DNA from: Bog-756 sp963829235
GTDB lineage: Bacteria; Actinomycetota; Acidimicrobiia; Acidimicrobiales; RAAP-2
NCBI GenBank assembly: GCA_963829235.1
Contig: CAWHIF010000005.1
Coordinates: forward strand, 281,125 to 345,124
Length of the DNA stretch: 64,000 bases
Direction of reading: 5' to 3'
A model generated the notes under the pieces. It was not told the origin of the DNA, made no database searches, and saw only the letters and a program-made list of their open reading frames with translations. Each line of letters opens with the position of its first letter. Position 1 is the stretch's first letter. Positions 10,655-20,854 of this stretch are shown piece after piece. Position numbers and translations under genes: made by a program.

Positions 10655-10815
10655 CAGGTCGGGCTCAGGGGCTCGGCCACGGACTCGGCCCGGGATTCGC
10701 CACGGGCTCGGCCCGGGCTCGGCCACGGATTCGCCACGGGGCTCGGCCCGGTACTCGGCCACGGATTCGCCACGGGCTCGGCCCGGGGCTCGGCCACGGA
10801 TTCGCCAGCCGCCGA
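10655..10815 (+). repeat. GC-rich minisatellite in the intergenic gap
   Basis: Variants of GGGCTCGGCC(A/C)CGGATTCGCCAC recur about six to seven times over 160 bp, alternating GGCTCGGCC and GATTCGCCAC blocks. No ribosome-binding site or convincing protein lies here; it fills the gap of 267 bp before the pentapeptide gene. Confidence 0.8.
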
Positions 10816-10830
10816 AAAGTACCCACACTA

Positions 10831-10839
10831 TGCAATACT
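10831..10839 (+). promoter_or_regulatory. Extended -10-like box, possibly leaderless promoter
   Basis: TGCAATACT matches TGn plus an AATACT hexamer. Its end is only 6 nt before the ATG at 10846, so transcription could start at or near that ATG and give a leaderless mRNA. No convincing -35 element is visible. Confidence 0.4.
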
Positions 10840-10845
10840 TTTCCT

Positions 10846-13245
10846 ATGGAGACTACAGGGGCCAGCGGTGGGGGGTACCTCCGTCGCGCCAGGGGGGCTG
10901 TGTCCGTGGCCGCCGCCACGGTGCTGATGGCCATGACCCTCACCCTGACCGGCGCCGTACCCGCCAACGCCGCCACCTGCGTCCCGGGCCCGGGCGCCAA
11001 CCTCACGAGCTGCAACCTCTCCAAAGCCGATCTCTACGGGGTCAACCTCACCGGCGCCAATCTCACCGGTGCCAATCTCACCGGCGCCAACCTGACCAAC
11101 GCCAACCTCACCAACGCCAACCTGACGAGGGCCACGGCGACCGGCGCCGACTTCCAGGGCGCCCTCATCTCCAACGCCACCCTGACCGGTAGCGGCATGA
11201 AGAACGCCCTCCTGGACGAGGCCAGCCTCGAGGGCTCGAGCCTCGCCGGCGCCAATTTCTCGGGGTCGGACCTCACCGGTCTGGTGTCGGGCAACGACTC
11301 CGGCAGCGGCACGCTCCCGAGCAGCTGGAGCCTGGTCGGCGGGTACCTCGTCGGGCCGGCTGCCAATCTCACCAACGCCGCGCTGGCCAACGTCGACCTC
11401 ACCTCGGCCAACCTCACCGGCGCCAACCTCACCGGTGCCGACGTCGACGGGAGCTCCCTCGGCAGTGCCATCCTCTCGGGGGTCATCTCCGGCGGGCTCA
11501 TCGGCACCCCGATCGCACTCCCGGCCAACTGGTCGGTGGTGAGTGGGTACCTGATCGGGCCGGACGCATTCCTCTACGGTGCCAATCTCGCAGGGGCGGA
11601 CCTCACCGGAGTTGACCTCACCGGGGCCAACATCGAAGGGGCCGTCCTGACCGGGACCAACCTCACCAACGCCAATCTGAGCGACGTGGACGCCATGGAG
11701 GTCCAGCTGGCCGACAGCGACCTGTCCGGGGCCAACCTGACCGGGGCCCTCCTGACCGGCGTGACGTCGGGGGGCATCACGGGCGCGCCCCGCGCCCTGC
11801 CCACGGCCACACCGACCAATTGGCAGATCGTCGGCGGCTACCTCGTGGGGCCCAACGCCAATCTGACCGACGCCGATCTGGCCGGCCAGTACCTGGCCAG
11901 CAGCAACCTCGACCGAGCCAACCTCACCGATGCCGATCTGAGTGGCAGCAACCTCTCCAATGGCTACGTCACCTTCGCCCTCATGGCCGGCACCAATCTG
12001 GCCGACGCCACCCTCGCCGGCATCACCTCCCATGACGTCGAGGGCACCCCCGCCGCCCTTCCGTCGGGCTGGGAGCTCGTGGACGGGGTCCTCAAGCCCG
12101 TCCCACCGCCTTCCGGCGGGGGCAGCACCGCCAAGATCAGCTCGGCCGTGGCCGCACCGAAGGTGGCAGCCGCACCGAAGGTGGCAGCCGCACCCAAGGC
12201 GACCACCGACGCCAAGGTGACCGCCGCTGCCCCGACGGCCAAACCCAAACCGACGAAGGCGACCACCACGCCCCAGCTCGGAATCGACGTCTACGCAACG
12301 GACAGCTGTGAGCCCGCGGCCGTGTGGCAGGCCAACGCGACGAACGAGATGAAGGGCATCAAGTCGCTGGGGGCGAACAGCGTCGAAATCGTGTTCCCGT
12401 TCTACATCGCCGAGCCCGCTGAGAACACCGTCTTTACCGCCGACCTGTGCGGCGAGCCCAAGGCGATCCCGGTTGCGCTCCAGTCGCCCAGTCCGGCACG
12501 TCTGGCCGTTCTCGTGCACGCGGCCCAATCGGCTGGACTCCAGGTCCTGCTCCGACCCTTGCTGGATCAATCCAATATCTACGTCTTCGGCGATTGGCGA
12601 GGTGACATCGCCCCGAGCAATAAGGCCGCTTGGATCACGAGCTACGAAGGTGTCCTGAAGCCGTATCTGGAGATGGCGCAAGCGAACAGGGTGACCCGGT
12701 TCGCCATTTCGTCGGAGCTGACCAGCCTCTCGTCGAGCCTGCAGTGGCCATCGGTGATCGCTTCGGCCAAGCAGCTCTACTCCGGCCAGCTGACCTTCGA
12801 CTCGAGCTGGGTCGAGCCACTGGCGGGCGCAGTCCATCCGGGTATCGCGGTCGCTCAAGACGCCTATCCCGACGTTCTGCACACGACGCCCACCACAACG
12901 GTCGCCCAGCTCCTGGCCGGCTGGAACACGTACCTCAAGGCTGAGCCGCTCGCCACCGCAGCCGCCAGCGACGTGTTCGAAGAGGTGGGGATCACCGCCA
13001 TAGACGGCACCTACGCAAAGCCGAACCTTGCTCCGCCGCCGGGCGGGACCTTCAACCAGACGATTCAGGCCAACTGGTTCACCGCTGCTTGCGAGTTCGT
13101 CAAGGATCACAAGGTCGGAGGTCTCTATTTCTGGGGCCCGCAGCTGTACTACAACTTCGGGAAGCTGATCACCAAGCCCGATCCCACCCAACCGTCAGAG
13201 CTGCAACCGGCCGCACAAGCCGCCATCCGCAAGTGCTTCGCATGA
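10846..13245 (+). CDS. Secreted pentapeptide-repeat protein fused to a GH113-like TIM-barrel domain
   Basis: 799 residues. Residues 1-42 form a signal peptide ending VPANA. Residues about 48-405 are pentapeptide repeats (A[N/D]LTx), a right-handed beta-helix. They are grouped in four modules, each separated by a variant of LPxxWxLVxGYLVGPxANL. A Pro/Ala/Lys-rich linker (about 418-475) joins a barrel domain (about 478-799) shared with the proteins at 21384 and 25073. That domain resembles clan GH-A glycosidases of the GH113 type: LLRP near residue 570, a strand-4 Glu in ISSEL (about 624) as candidate acid/base, a strand-7 Glu in FEEVGI (about 713) as candidate nucleophile, and YFWGP near the end. 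The likely role is a cell-surface glycan hydrolase or transglycosylase. I chose this ATG because the signal peptide follows it at once. Confidence 0.75.
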   Translation: METTGASGGGYLRRARGAVSVAAATVLMAMTLTLTGAVPANAATCVPGPGANLTSCNLSKADLYGVNLTGANLTGANLTGANLTNANLTNANLTRATATGADFQGALISNATLTGSGMKNALLDEASLEGSSLAGANFSGSDLTGLVSGNDSGSGTLPSSWSLVGGYLVGPAANLTNAALANVDLTSANLTGANLTGADVDGSSLGSAILSGVISGGLIGTPIALPANWSVVSGYLIGPDAFLYGANLAGADLTGVDLTGANIEGAVLTGTNLTNANLSDVDAMEVQLADSDLSGANLTGALLTGVTSGGITGAPRALPTATPTNWQIVGGYLVGPNANLTDADLAGQYLASSNLDRANLTDADLSGSNLSNGYVTFALMAGTNLADATLAGITSHDVEGTPAALPSGWELVDGVLKPVPPPSGGGSTAKISSAVAAPKVAAAPKVAAAPKATTDAKVTAAAPTAKPKPTKATTTPQLGIDVYATDSCEPAAVWQANATNEMKGIKSLGANSVEIVFPFYIAEPAENTVFTADLCGEPKAIPVALQSPSPARLAVLVHAAQSAGLQVLLRPLLDQSNIYVFGDWRGDIAPSNKAAWITSYEGVLKPYLEMAQANRVTRFAISSELTSLSSSLQWPSVIASAKQLYSGQLTFDSSWVEPLAGAVHPGIAVAQDAYPDVLHTTPTTTVAQLLAGWNTYLKAEPLATAAASDVFEEVGITAIDGTYAKPNLAPPPGGTFNQTIQANWFTAACEFVKDHKVGGLYFWGPQLYYNFGKLITKPDPTQPSELQPAAQAAIRKCFA

Positions 13246-13328
13246 CGGTGGAGCATCTCGCCCTTCGGTCTTGAGGGTGGGGGCCGCGACACCACACCGG
13301 CGGCGACGGGACGTGCGCAGCCGGGCCG

Positions 13329-15711
13329 CTACGTCTCGCCATAGTACGACCGGCCGTAGACCTTCGTCGTAGCCGTGGCGAAGATGACCGGGCGGGTCTG
13401 GTCATAGAAGTCCCGCGGAAACACAAACACACGTCACGTTTCCGTTCGTCGAGGTACGGGCACGGCCATCGACCAGGTTCACCGGCGATGCATAGATCCA
13501 CGCGAAGCGGTCGACGTGGGTGGGATCGACGGTATAGAAGGTCGCGTACCTCCTCCCCCCGGTGAAGTCGGCCAGAGCGAGCTGGCCAAAGGCGTCCGCC
13601 TGGACGACCCGATCAGTGGCCGCATGGTGCACCACCCAACCCGCCGTGTACAGCCCGGGGGTGGTCACCACGAACCGCTCGACGCTCTCACCCGAAGCAG
13701 AAAGGCTGGCGTCCGGCGCACCTCCGAAGGCGATGACCAACAAGCCGCTGGTCCCGGCCAGCTCGATGACCACCAGGGCGAGTAGGCCGGCTCTCAGCGC
13801 CCGAAAGGACAGCCGGGTCGCGGAGGACACGACCGCCGCCAGCGGTATCAGGAGAAGCACGCCCAGTTGGACCTCCACGCGCCCCGGACCGAACTTTTGA
13901 GCAATGGTCCCGGATTCACGCGCCACCGCGTCGATGACGACTGCACCCACGGCCATGCCCACGACCTCAGCTGCGAGAAGATGCCGGTTTCGGACGAGCA
14001 TGACCACCGAGATGATCACCGCCACCACCGAGGCGACGATGACGAGCTCGTTGGCCAGGCCCAGCAGTGCCGTCGAGGTCGGCCCGAGTACCGGCACGGC
14101 GGGCCGCCTGGGCGCTGACGAACTGGCGAGATGAACGCCGAGCGCGCGTGGATCGATGCTCAACCACGAGTGGGCCGCCGGCCGCACGCCGGGACGGTGC
14201 CGCACCACGTCGGCGAGCACATTGGCGAACCTGGACGTCGGGGCCGATCCGTCGACCCATCTGTTCAGCATGTCCCCGCCGCCGAGTATGGCGAAGCCCT
14301 TCGTCTCGATCGAATGCCCCAATTGCCGAAGTTGGTTGCCCGTCCCTGCGATCACGAGGCCCCACACTGCCGCGGCGAGGACGGTGACAGCGACGACGGC
14401 AGTCGACAGAACGGCTCGACTGCGATCGGCCACGTGATCCGGCTCCGGTTGCGTTCGCAACGATCGGACGCCCTGACCGTCACCGGCATCGGAAGATCTG
14501 GCCGCGAAGAGCCAGCCGAAGATCCATCCGACGACAAGGACGGGTACGGCAATATAGGCCGTCGAATAATGTGACCAGGCCATGGCAACGCCAAGCGTCG
14601 CGGCCAGGACCCGGGACCTTCTGATCGGCTGCGGTGCGAGCACGATGATGAGGACCATCGATTCGAACATGAGCAGGCCGTAACACTGTCTGGTGACCGC
14701 AGGAAGTTCCGTGACCAGCGCGGTGTTCACGCCGACGAACAGCAGGGTGAACCCCACGGCCAGTCCTTCAGAGGCCAGCGAGCGGAAGATGCAGAGTGCG
14801 CCAACGGCGACGAGGCCGAGGACGGCAGCGGGCAGGAACTGGAGCAGGATCTCCACCGACGCGGAGCTCAGGGCGTGCAGCTGCGCTGGGAGCACCGTCA
14901 GGGACAGCATGGCCTGGTATGCATCGCTGTGAGTGGTGAGGGCGAACCGGCCGGTGACCGCAGCGGTGTTGGCTACGGAATACTCATGCTGGATATCGGT
15001 TCCGAAGAGCCAGTCCCCCCGGCTCGATACCTGCCACACCAGGGCCACGACGGTCATGAAGATGGTGGGGGCCACCGGCACGTAGTTTCTGCCCCACAGT
15101 GTCGATACGAGGGCGAACGTCAACACCCCGACGCACAGCGCGCACGCGGCGATGGCCAGACCGGCGCCGTGACCGGCATTCAGTCGGCCGGCGCCGAGCA
15201 ACGTGAGCGCAGGAAGGATGCCGAGGCCCGCCAGCCAGAGGCAGTGACGCCGGGAGACACCGCCCAGCAGCCATCGCATCGGGTCCGTCTCCCGGCGCGC
15301 CGGGAAGACGATCGAAGCGACCAGCAGGAGCATCCACACGACCAGCATGGGGCCCCGGGTGAGCGGATGCTCGATGCCCAGCGGCTTCAGAACGACGGCA
15401 CAAAGAAGGCCGACGCCCAGAAGACCAGCTATCCCCACCACCAACGAAAGCAATATCCGCTGGGTCACGCCGTTGAGCGCAAGTCCCGTCAGCGCGGTCG
15501 CCGTGGCCCCGGGCACGATGACGACGCCCACAATGGCAAGCCCCTTCGCACCCGGCCCAAGCGGGATCAGAATGGCAACGGCAGTGAGCACGGCTGCTGC
15601 CAGCGTCCACGTCGGTACGAACCAACTTCGCGGTCGACGCCGCCGATCGCCTTCGGCGGGAGCGCTACCTGGTGACGGGGTGCGGGTGGAGGCGGCTACG
15701 TCGACTTCCAT
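13329..15711 (-). CDS. DUF2206-like polytopic membrane protein (frameshift near 3' end)
   Basis: About 790 residues with some 14 hydrophobic helices and an extracytoplasmic C-terminal third. It starts with a charged, Pro-rich cytoplasmic tail and a first helix (WTLAAAVLTAVAILIPLG). Stretches such as GTDIQHEYSVANTA and MAWSHYSTAYIAVPVLVVGW resemble archaeal and actinobacterial DUF2206/GT-C-like proteins linked to surface polysaccharides. The uninterrupted frame stops at 13402, but the strand beyond reads FPRDFYDQTRPVIFATA and stops at 13329 in another frame, so a base loss near 13420 is likely. It is convergent with the pentapeptide gene and 16 nt downstream of a small membrane protein gene, so these two probably form one operon. 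Function unknown. Confidence 0.7.
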
Positions 15712-15727
15712 CTGTGATCTACCTTCA

Positions 15728-16192
15728 TCAGCTGATCATGGACTTGATCACAATCGATGTGCCGACCAATCGAACGGAGAACCACTGATGGGAACGTGCC
15801 TGTCGGGTCTGAACGACAAACGTCCTGGTCGACCCGGCCGGTACGTCGATCGAACCCAGTTGCAGGGTGGCACCGGAACTCGACGTCGACCAGTGCAGCG
15901 TCTGGGCACCCCGTGACTGGTTCGAGACCGCGACGTCGACCTCGGTCCCCCGGGGGACGGGCCGGGCTGCAATCGACGGGTTGGCAAACCACAGTGCATC
16001 GAACGAGGTAGTCGGCCGTCCGCCGGCTGCATCGGCAATGCCGTTGACGATCCAGCTCGAGAACAGCCCATAGGCCACGATCAGGATGGCGAGGCAGATC
16101 CCGACGACGGCGATGCCCTGATGCGGGGTTCGGGTCCGCCCACCTGACGGCCCGGATGCCGTGAGGCCCTGGTCAACCTTCTGATCGTCCAT
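15728..16192 (-). CDS. Small membrane-anchored protein of unknown function
   Basis: 154 residues from the ATG at 16192. A longer reading to 16348 exists but adds an Arg/Ser-rich stretch that does not look coding. One transmembrane helix (GIAVVGICLAILIVAYGLF, about residues 29-47) is followed by an extracytoplasmic beta-rich domain that contains VPRGTEVDVAVSNQS, LQLGSIDVPAGSTRTFVV and HQWFSVRLVG. This resembles the C-terminal domain that some DUF1616-type proteins carry, but I cannot name a family firmly. It precedes the large membrane protein by 16 nt on the same strand, and the two may act together in surface polymer export or modification. Confidence 0.6.
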   Translation of the reverse strand: MDDQKVDQGLTASGPSGGRTRTPHQGIAVVGICLAILIVAYGLFSSWIVNGIADAAGGRPTTSFDALWFANPSIAARPVPRGTEVDVAVSNQSRGAQTLHWSTSSSGATLQLGSIDVPAGSTRTFVVQTRQARSHQWFSVRLVGTSIVIKSMIS

Positions 16193-16399
16193 ACCGCACC
16201 CCACGCCCGACCAATACTGTCTCAGCGGCCCCAGAAGCAACACTCGGCTGCGGCGAAACGCTAGCAGGTCCGACCTCGAGTGAGAGGCGCGCCCGCTCGT
16301 CTCAGGCGGTCGGTGCTCGTCGGTCGGACCGCGTGCTGTCGGCGTCATGTCTGCCCGTCGCGATCCGACAAGGCTGAGAGCAGTGCAACGTCAGCGAAC
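16193..16399 (-). other. Intergenic gap of 207 bp
   Basis: Lies between the stop of the IPT/TIG protein and the small membrane protein on the same strand. Nothing gene-like and no clear hairpin seen; it may hold the promoter of the small membrane protein gene. Confidence 0.4.
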
Positions 16400-19300
16400 T
16401 CAGTCGGCGAGCGGATCCGGGTCGGTGGCCATCCCCACGATCGGTTGGTTGAGATGGTGGCCGCCCATCGAGCCGTGGAAGGTGGCGTCGCCGAAGGAGA
16501 AGATGCCGCCGTCGGAGGCCACCAGCCAGTAGCCGCCGCCGTCGGCGGTGGCGGCCATTCCCACGATCGGCTGGTTGAGATGGTGGCCGCCCATCGAGCC
16601 GTGGAAGGCGGCGTCGCCGAAGGAGAAGATGCCGCCGTCGGAGGCCACCAGCCAGTAGCCGCCGCCGTCGGGGGTGGCGGCCATTCCGACAATCGGCTGG
16701 TTGAGGTGGTGGCCGCCCATCGAGCCGTAGAAGGTGGCGCCGCCGAAGGAGAAGATGCCGCCGTCGGAGGCCACCTCCCAGTAGCCGCCGCCGTCGGGGG
16801 TGGCGGCTATCCCGACAATGGCGGCGTTGAGATGATGGCCGCCCATCGAGCCGTAGAAGACGGCGTCGCCGAAGGAGAAGATGCCGCCGTCGGAGGCCAC
16901 CACCCAGTAGCCGCCGCCGTCGGGGGTGGTGGCCATCCCGACAATGGCGGCGTTGAGGTGGTGGCCGCCCATCGAGCCGTAGAAGACGGCGTCACCGAAG
17001 GAGAAGATGCCGCCGTCGGAGGCCACCAGCCAGTAGCCGCCGCCGTCGGGGGTGGTGGCCATCCCCACGATCGGCTGGTTGAGATGGTGGCCGCCCATCG
17101 AGCCGTAGAAGACGGCGTCGCCGAAGGAGAAGATGCCGCCGTCGGAGGCCACCTCCCTATAGCCGGAAGGCTGGAGGTAGGTGAACTCGTCTCCGCTACT
17201 GACGGATGAGAATCCGCCCGGGGTGACGACGCTCACGTGCACGGTGCCTTGATCCCCCGGAGGCACCCTGGCCAGCAGCTGGGTCGGAGAGATGACCTGG
17301 GCGCCGGCGGCCATGGCGCCATCGAAGCTCACCAGGGTCGGCCCGATGAAGCCGCTGCCCCTGATGGTGACGGTCGGCCCACCGCTGGTCGGCCCCGAAT
17401 TCGGGGTGACTCTGGTCACCGTGGGCACCGGGAAGTAGGTGTACCGGCCCGCGCCGCCGGTCGCCGAGCTTCCGCCTGCCGTGGTGACGGTCACACTCAC
17501 CGTGCCGCGGCCCGCAGGGATCGTCGCCGTGATCCGGGTGTCGGAGTCGACGCTGAACACCGCCGGTGAGGTTCCGAAGAAGGTGGTCGCCGCCCCGGTG
17601 AAGCCGGTGCCCTTGACGATGATGGTGCCGCCCCCGGGCTCGGGGCCGGCGCTCTGGCTGAGCCCGGTCACGGTGGGAGCGGGGAGGTAGGCGAAGCGGG
17701 CGGCAGGACCGTGGGCCGACGTCCCGCCCGGTGTCGCCACGGTCACGGTGACGGTGCCTGTCCCGGTAGGGACCCTGACGGTGAGAAGGTCGGGATCGAG
17801 GGGAGTGACCCCGGTCCCCGGCCTCGTGCCGAACATGACCGACGAGACGTGGTAGAAGCCGGTCCCGTACACGGCGACGATCCCGCCTCCTGATTCGGCG
17901 CCCTCCGGGGGAACGACACCGGTCACCTTGGGGGCCGGGAGGTAGGTGAACTGATCGGCGGTCGACGTCTCCGAGGTGCCCCCCGGGGTCGTGACGGTCA
18001 CGTGCACCATCCCCGACCCGGCCGGCGAGTGGATGGTGAGCTCGGAGCCGGAGAGGACGACGAGGCCCGTTCCCGCAACCCCGCCGAAGTCCACCGCGGT
18101 GGTTCCGCCCAGACCGGAGCCGGTCACGGTGACGACCGTTCCTCCGGTCGCCGGACCCGCATCCGGACGGACCGAGGACACGGTTGGTCGGGGTATGTAG
18201 GTGTAGTGGTCGGCGTCGCCGATCGGTGAAAGGCCCACCGGAGTGGCCACCTGGACGTCCACCGTCCCAGACCCGGCCGGAGCCGTGGCTGTGATCTCGG
18301 TGTCCGACACCCCGACCACACCCGTCGCCGGGACGCCGCCGAAGAGGACCTCCTGTGGATCCGTCAATCCGGTGCCGGCGATCGTGACCGGCGTTCCGCC
18401 GGCCGGCGGGCCGATGTGCGGATTCACGACGTGCACCTGCGGTGGAGACGGTTCCGGCTGGTACGTGAAGTGATCGCCGTGGCCGGTGGCCGACGTGCCG
18501 CCCGGGCCCGTGACGGTGACGTCGACGGTCGTGCCGCCGACGCCGGGCGGCGAGTCCACGGTGATGTCCGAGGACGAGTGGACGACGAGGTCGGAGGCCG
18601 CGTTGTCACCGAATTCGACGCCGGTCGCCCCCGTGAATCCGCCTCCGGTGATGGTGACGGACGTCCCACCGGCAGCAGGTCCCCCGTTCGGGTCCACGCT
18701 GGAGACCGTCGGGGGTGCCAGGTAGGTGAACCGGTCGGCGCTCGACGTCGGCGAGGTGCCCGACGCGGTCCGTACCCTCAGATCGACCACTCCCGGCGAG
18801 CCGGCGGGGGCCACGGTGGTGAGGGAGGTGTCGGACGCGATGGTGAAGCTCTTCGACGGAGCCGTCCCGAAGAGGACGGTGGTGGCGTGGGCGAAGCCGG
18901 TCCCGGTGACGATGACCGGCGTGCCGCCCAGTGTCGAGCCCCTCGCCGGGTTGACCCCGTTCACGGTGGGAACAGGGACGTAGGTGTACTCGTCGGAGCT
19001 GCCTGCCGGTGAGGTCCCTCCCGGCGTCGTGACGGTCACGTCCACGGTCCCGGTCCCGGCCGGGGCGCTGGCGGTCAGCTGATAGCTCGTGTCCACGCTG
19101 AAGTGGGCCGGAGCGCCACCAAACGACACATGGCCGGTATCGGTGAAGGGTCCCCCGTCGATCACCACCCGGTTGCCGCCCGCTTCCGGGCCCGAGGCGG
19201 GGCTGACACCGTCGACGACCGGCGGAGGGAGGTAGGTGAACTGGTCGGCGGGCGAGGTCGCGGACGTGCCTCCCGAGGTCGCCACCGTCACATCGACGGT

Positions 19301-20854
19301 GCCGGCAGCACTCGCGGGCGCAGTGGCGGTGATGGACGTCGATGAATGGACGGTGACGCCCGTGGCCCTCGTGGTGCCGAAGTCCACCTTGGCCGCGGCG
19401 GAGAAGTTGGTGCCCGTCACGGTGACCGGCGTACCTCCCGCCAGCGGCCCGCTCCCCGGCGAGAGTGACGTCACCGTCGGTGTAGGAGAGATGCCGAAGG
19501 CAAGCGACACGTAACCGGGGCACCCGGTGGTCAACAACCTGGCGTCGTCCTCGGGACACAGTTGGGTGGCCGTCGGCTTGGTCCCGGTGTTGCTCTTTCC
19601 GCCGCGGGCGTCGCCTCCGCCGGAGGCCACGCCGGTCGTGTTGGTCTTGTTGGCTGCCGAGGAACCCGCGCCTCCGCCTCCCGCCGCGTTGCCGCCGGTC
19701 ACAAAGATCCCCTTGTCGGTGCAGCGGTCGGACCCGCCCCCCGCGCCGCCGGTGAGGCCGCCCCCTCCGCCGCCGCCGCCGCTCACCGGGACCGGGACGG
19801 CACCCGGCCGGCCGGCCCCGAAACCTCCTGTTCCGCCCATGGAACCTGGCGGCGTGTTGTCTCCCGGACCGCCCGGAATGGGGTTACCGCGGGCCCATCG
19901 TCCACCTGCGGTAGCCGTGCCCCCACCGCCGCCCCGCCCGCTGTCGCCATCGTGACCGTCAAGCCCGCCGGTCACGCCGAATTGGCCACGCGTGCCGGTT
20001 GGGCCGAGGCCCGCACTTCCACCCGATCCCGCCACATCACGGGTGGAGCAGTCGCGCTCGCCTCCGGCTCCACCGCCACCAGCGGCAACGACGACCGGAA
20101 CGGTGCACGTGATCTTCCCGAGGCACAGGGCCGACGCGCCACCGCCGCCTCCACCAGTGGCTCCGATGCCGACAGCCAGTCCGCCACCGTCCCCACCGGG
20201 TGCATACCCGGATCCGCCGATCCCGCCTCTCCCCACGATCGCAGCCTTGCGGACGCCTGGGCTCCCGCCGCACCCGATTTCGACCGCGATCGGCGAGTCG
20301 AGGCTCTGACCGGTCAGGGTGGCTTTGACCGCCCCACCCGTTCCGCCGACCGGGTCACCGTGACCGGAGTAGCCGCCCCCGCCACCACCGGCCCCGCTCA
20401 GCGTGACCACCGCGGAGGCGACGTTGGGCGGGACATTGATCGCGCTGATCCACGTGCCGCAGTTGGTGTCCGAGTTGGGCGGCCGGCTCCACTGGGCTGG
20501 TACGACGACATCGTAGGTGAAGGGCGTCGGGCCATCCGCCTGTCCGCCGGGCGCACTGACCCGAAGCGTCACGAGACCGGGTGTTCCGGCGGGCGTGCTG
20601 ACGATGATCCGGGTCGCTGTGTCCTCGACCATCTTTGCGCGGGCACCGTTGAACGTCACGATGGCGGATGAGAGGTTGGTCCCCTTGACGACGACCTCCG
20701 TTCCACCCGTGCTCAGCCCGTTGGTCGGGGTGAAAGACGAAATCGTCGGTGGCCGCACCGCCGCCGCCGCCTCTGGGGCCACCGCGGTCAGCGTCGCGAT
20801 CACCAGCGCGGCCGCTCCGAAGACAGGGAGCAGGCGCCGCGTGGGTCTCCGCAC
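16400..20854 (-). CDS. Giant secreted IPT/TIG-repeat surface protein with Gly-rich insert and C-terminal 42-residue repeats
   Basis: 1484 residues. The GTG at 20854 has AGAGGA four bases upstream and opens a signal peptide (RRPTRRLLPVFGAAALVIAT... ending near PEAAAA). Domains in order: one IPT/TIG domain (PTISSFTPTNGLSTGGTEV); a Gly-rich domain of about 270 residues starting VPAQWSRPPNSDTNCGTW, with several Cys; nine more IPT/TIG domains of about 80-85 residues, each opening P-x-V-x-x-[VL]-x-P-x-x-G; then six near-identical 42-residue units (SDGGIFSFGDAVFYGSMGGH and variants) that may form a propeller-like fold. The architecture suggests an adhesin or surface-layer component. No cell-wall anchor is visible at the C-terminus (DPDPLAD). 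The frame can be extended upstream to 21148, but that part is low-complexity and lacks a signal sequence. Confidence 0.85.
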   Translation of the reverse strand: MRRPTRRLLPVFGAAALVIATLTAVAPEAAAAVRPPTISSFTPTNGLSTGGTEVVVKGTNLSSAIVTFNGARAKMVEDTATRIIVSTPAGTPGLVTLRVSAPGGQADGPTPFTYDVVVPAQWSRPPNSDTNCGTWISAINVPPNVASAVVTLSGAGGGGGGYSGHGDPVGGTGGAVKATLTGQSLDSPIAVEIGCGGSPGVRKAAIVGRGGIGGSGYAPGGDGGGLAVGIGATGGGGGGASALCLGKITCTVPVVVAAGGGGAGGERDCSTRDVAGSGGSAGLGPTGTRGQFGVTGGLDGHDGDSGRGGGGGTATAGGRWARGNPIPGGPGDNTPPGSMGGTGGFGAGRPGAVPVPVSGGGGGGGGLTGGAGGGSDRCTDKGIFVTGGNAAGGGGAGSSAANKTNTTGVASGGGDARGGKSNTGTKPTATQLCPEDDARLLTTGCPGYVSLAFGISPTPTVTSLSPGSGPLAGGTPVTVTGTNFSAAAKVDFGTTRATGVTVHSSTSITATAPASAAGTVDVTVATSGGTSATSPADQFTYLPPPVVDGVSPASGPEAGGNRVVIDGGPFTDTGHVSFGGAPAHFSVDTSYQLTASAPAGTGTVDVTVTTPGGTSPAGSSDEYTYVPVPTVNGVNPARGSTLGGTPVIVTGTGFAHATTVLFGTAPSKSFTIASDTSLTTVAPAGSPGVVDLRVRTASGTSPTSSADRFTYLAPPTVSSVDPNGGPAAGGTSVTITGGGFTGATGVEFGDNAASDLVVHSSSDITVDSPPGVGGTTVDVTVTGPGGTSATGHGDHFTYQPEPSPPQVHVVNPHIGPPAGGTPVTIAGTGLTDPQEVLFGGVPATGVVGVSDTEITATAPAGSGTVDVQVATPVGLSPIGDADHYTYIPRPTVSSVRPDAGPATGGTVVTVTGSGLGGTTAVDFGGVAGTGLVVLSGSELTIHSPAGSGMVHVTVTTPGGTSETSTADQFTYLPAPKVTGVVPPEGAESGGGIVAVYGTGFYHVSSVMFGTRPGTGVTPLDPDLLTVRVPTGTGTVTVTVATPGGTSAHGPAARFAYLPAPTVTGLSQSAGPEPGGGTIIVKGTGFTGAATTFFGTSPAVFSVDSDTRITATIPAGRGTVSVTVTTAGGSSATGGAGRYTYFPVPTVTRVTPNSGPTSGGPTVTIRGSGFIGPTLVSFDGAMAAGAQVISPTQLLARVPPGDQGTVHVSVVTPGGFSSVSSGDEFTYLQPSGYREVASDGGIFSFGDAVFYGSMGGHHLNQPIVGMATTPDGGGYWLVASDGGIFSFGDAVFYGSMGGHHLNAAIVGMATTPDGGGYWVVASDGGIFSFGDAVFYGSMGGHHLNAAIVGIAATPDGGGYWEVASDGGIFSFGGATFYGSMGGHHLNQPIVGMAATPDGGGYWLVASDGGIFSFGDAAFHGSMGGHHLNQPIVGMAATADGGGYWLVASDGGIFSFGDATFHGSMGGHHLNQPIVGMATDPDPLAD
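16430..17165 (-). repeat. 126-bp tandem repeats, six copies, inside the IPT/TIG gene
   Basis: The unit recurs every 126 bp (copies begin near 16437, 16563, 16689, 16815, 16941 and 17067) and encodes the 42-residue C-terminal repeat. Copies differ at few positions, mainly a single residue before VASDGGIFSFG and the NQP/NAA choice after GGHHL. Confidence 0.95.

Noticed and set aside
10828..13191. Leftward open frame of about 790 codons opposite the pentapeptide gene, full of VGxGE repeats
   Set aside because: The repeats are the complement of the pentapeptide coding units; no signal, start site or domain.
16437..17165. CRISPR array
   Set aside because: The regular repeats are coding 126-bp units without unique spacers.
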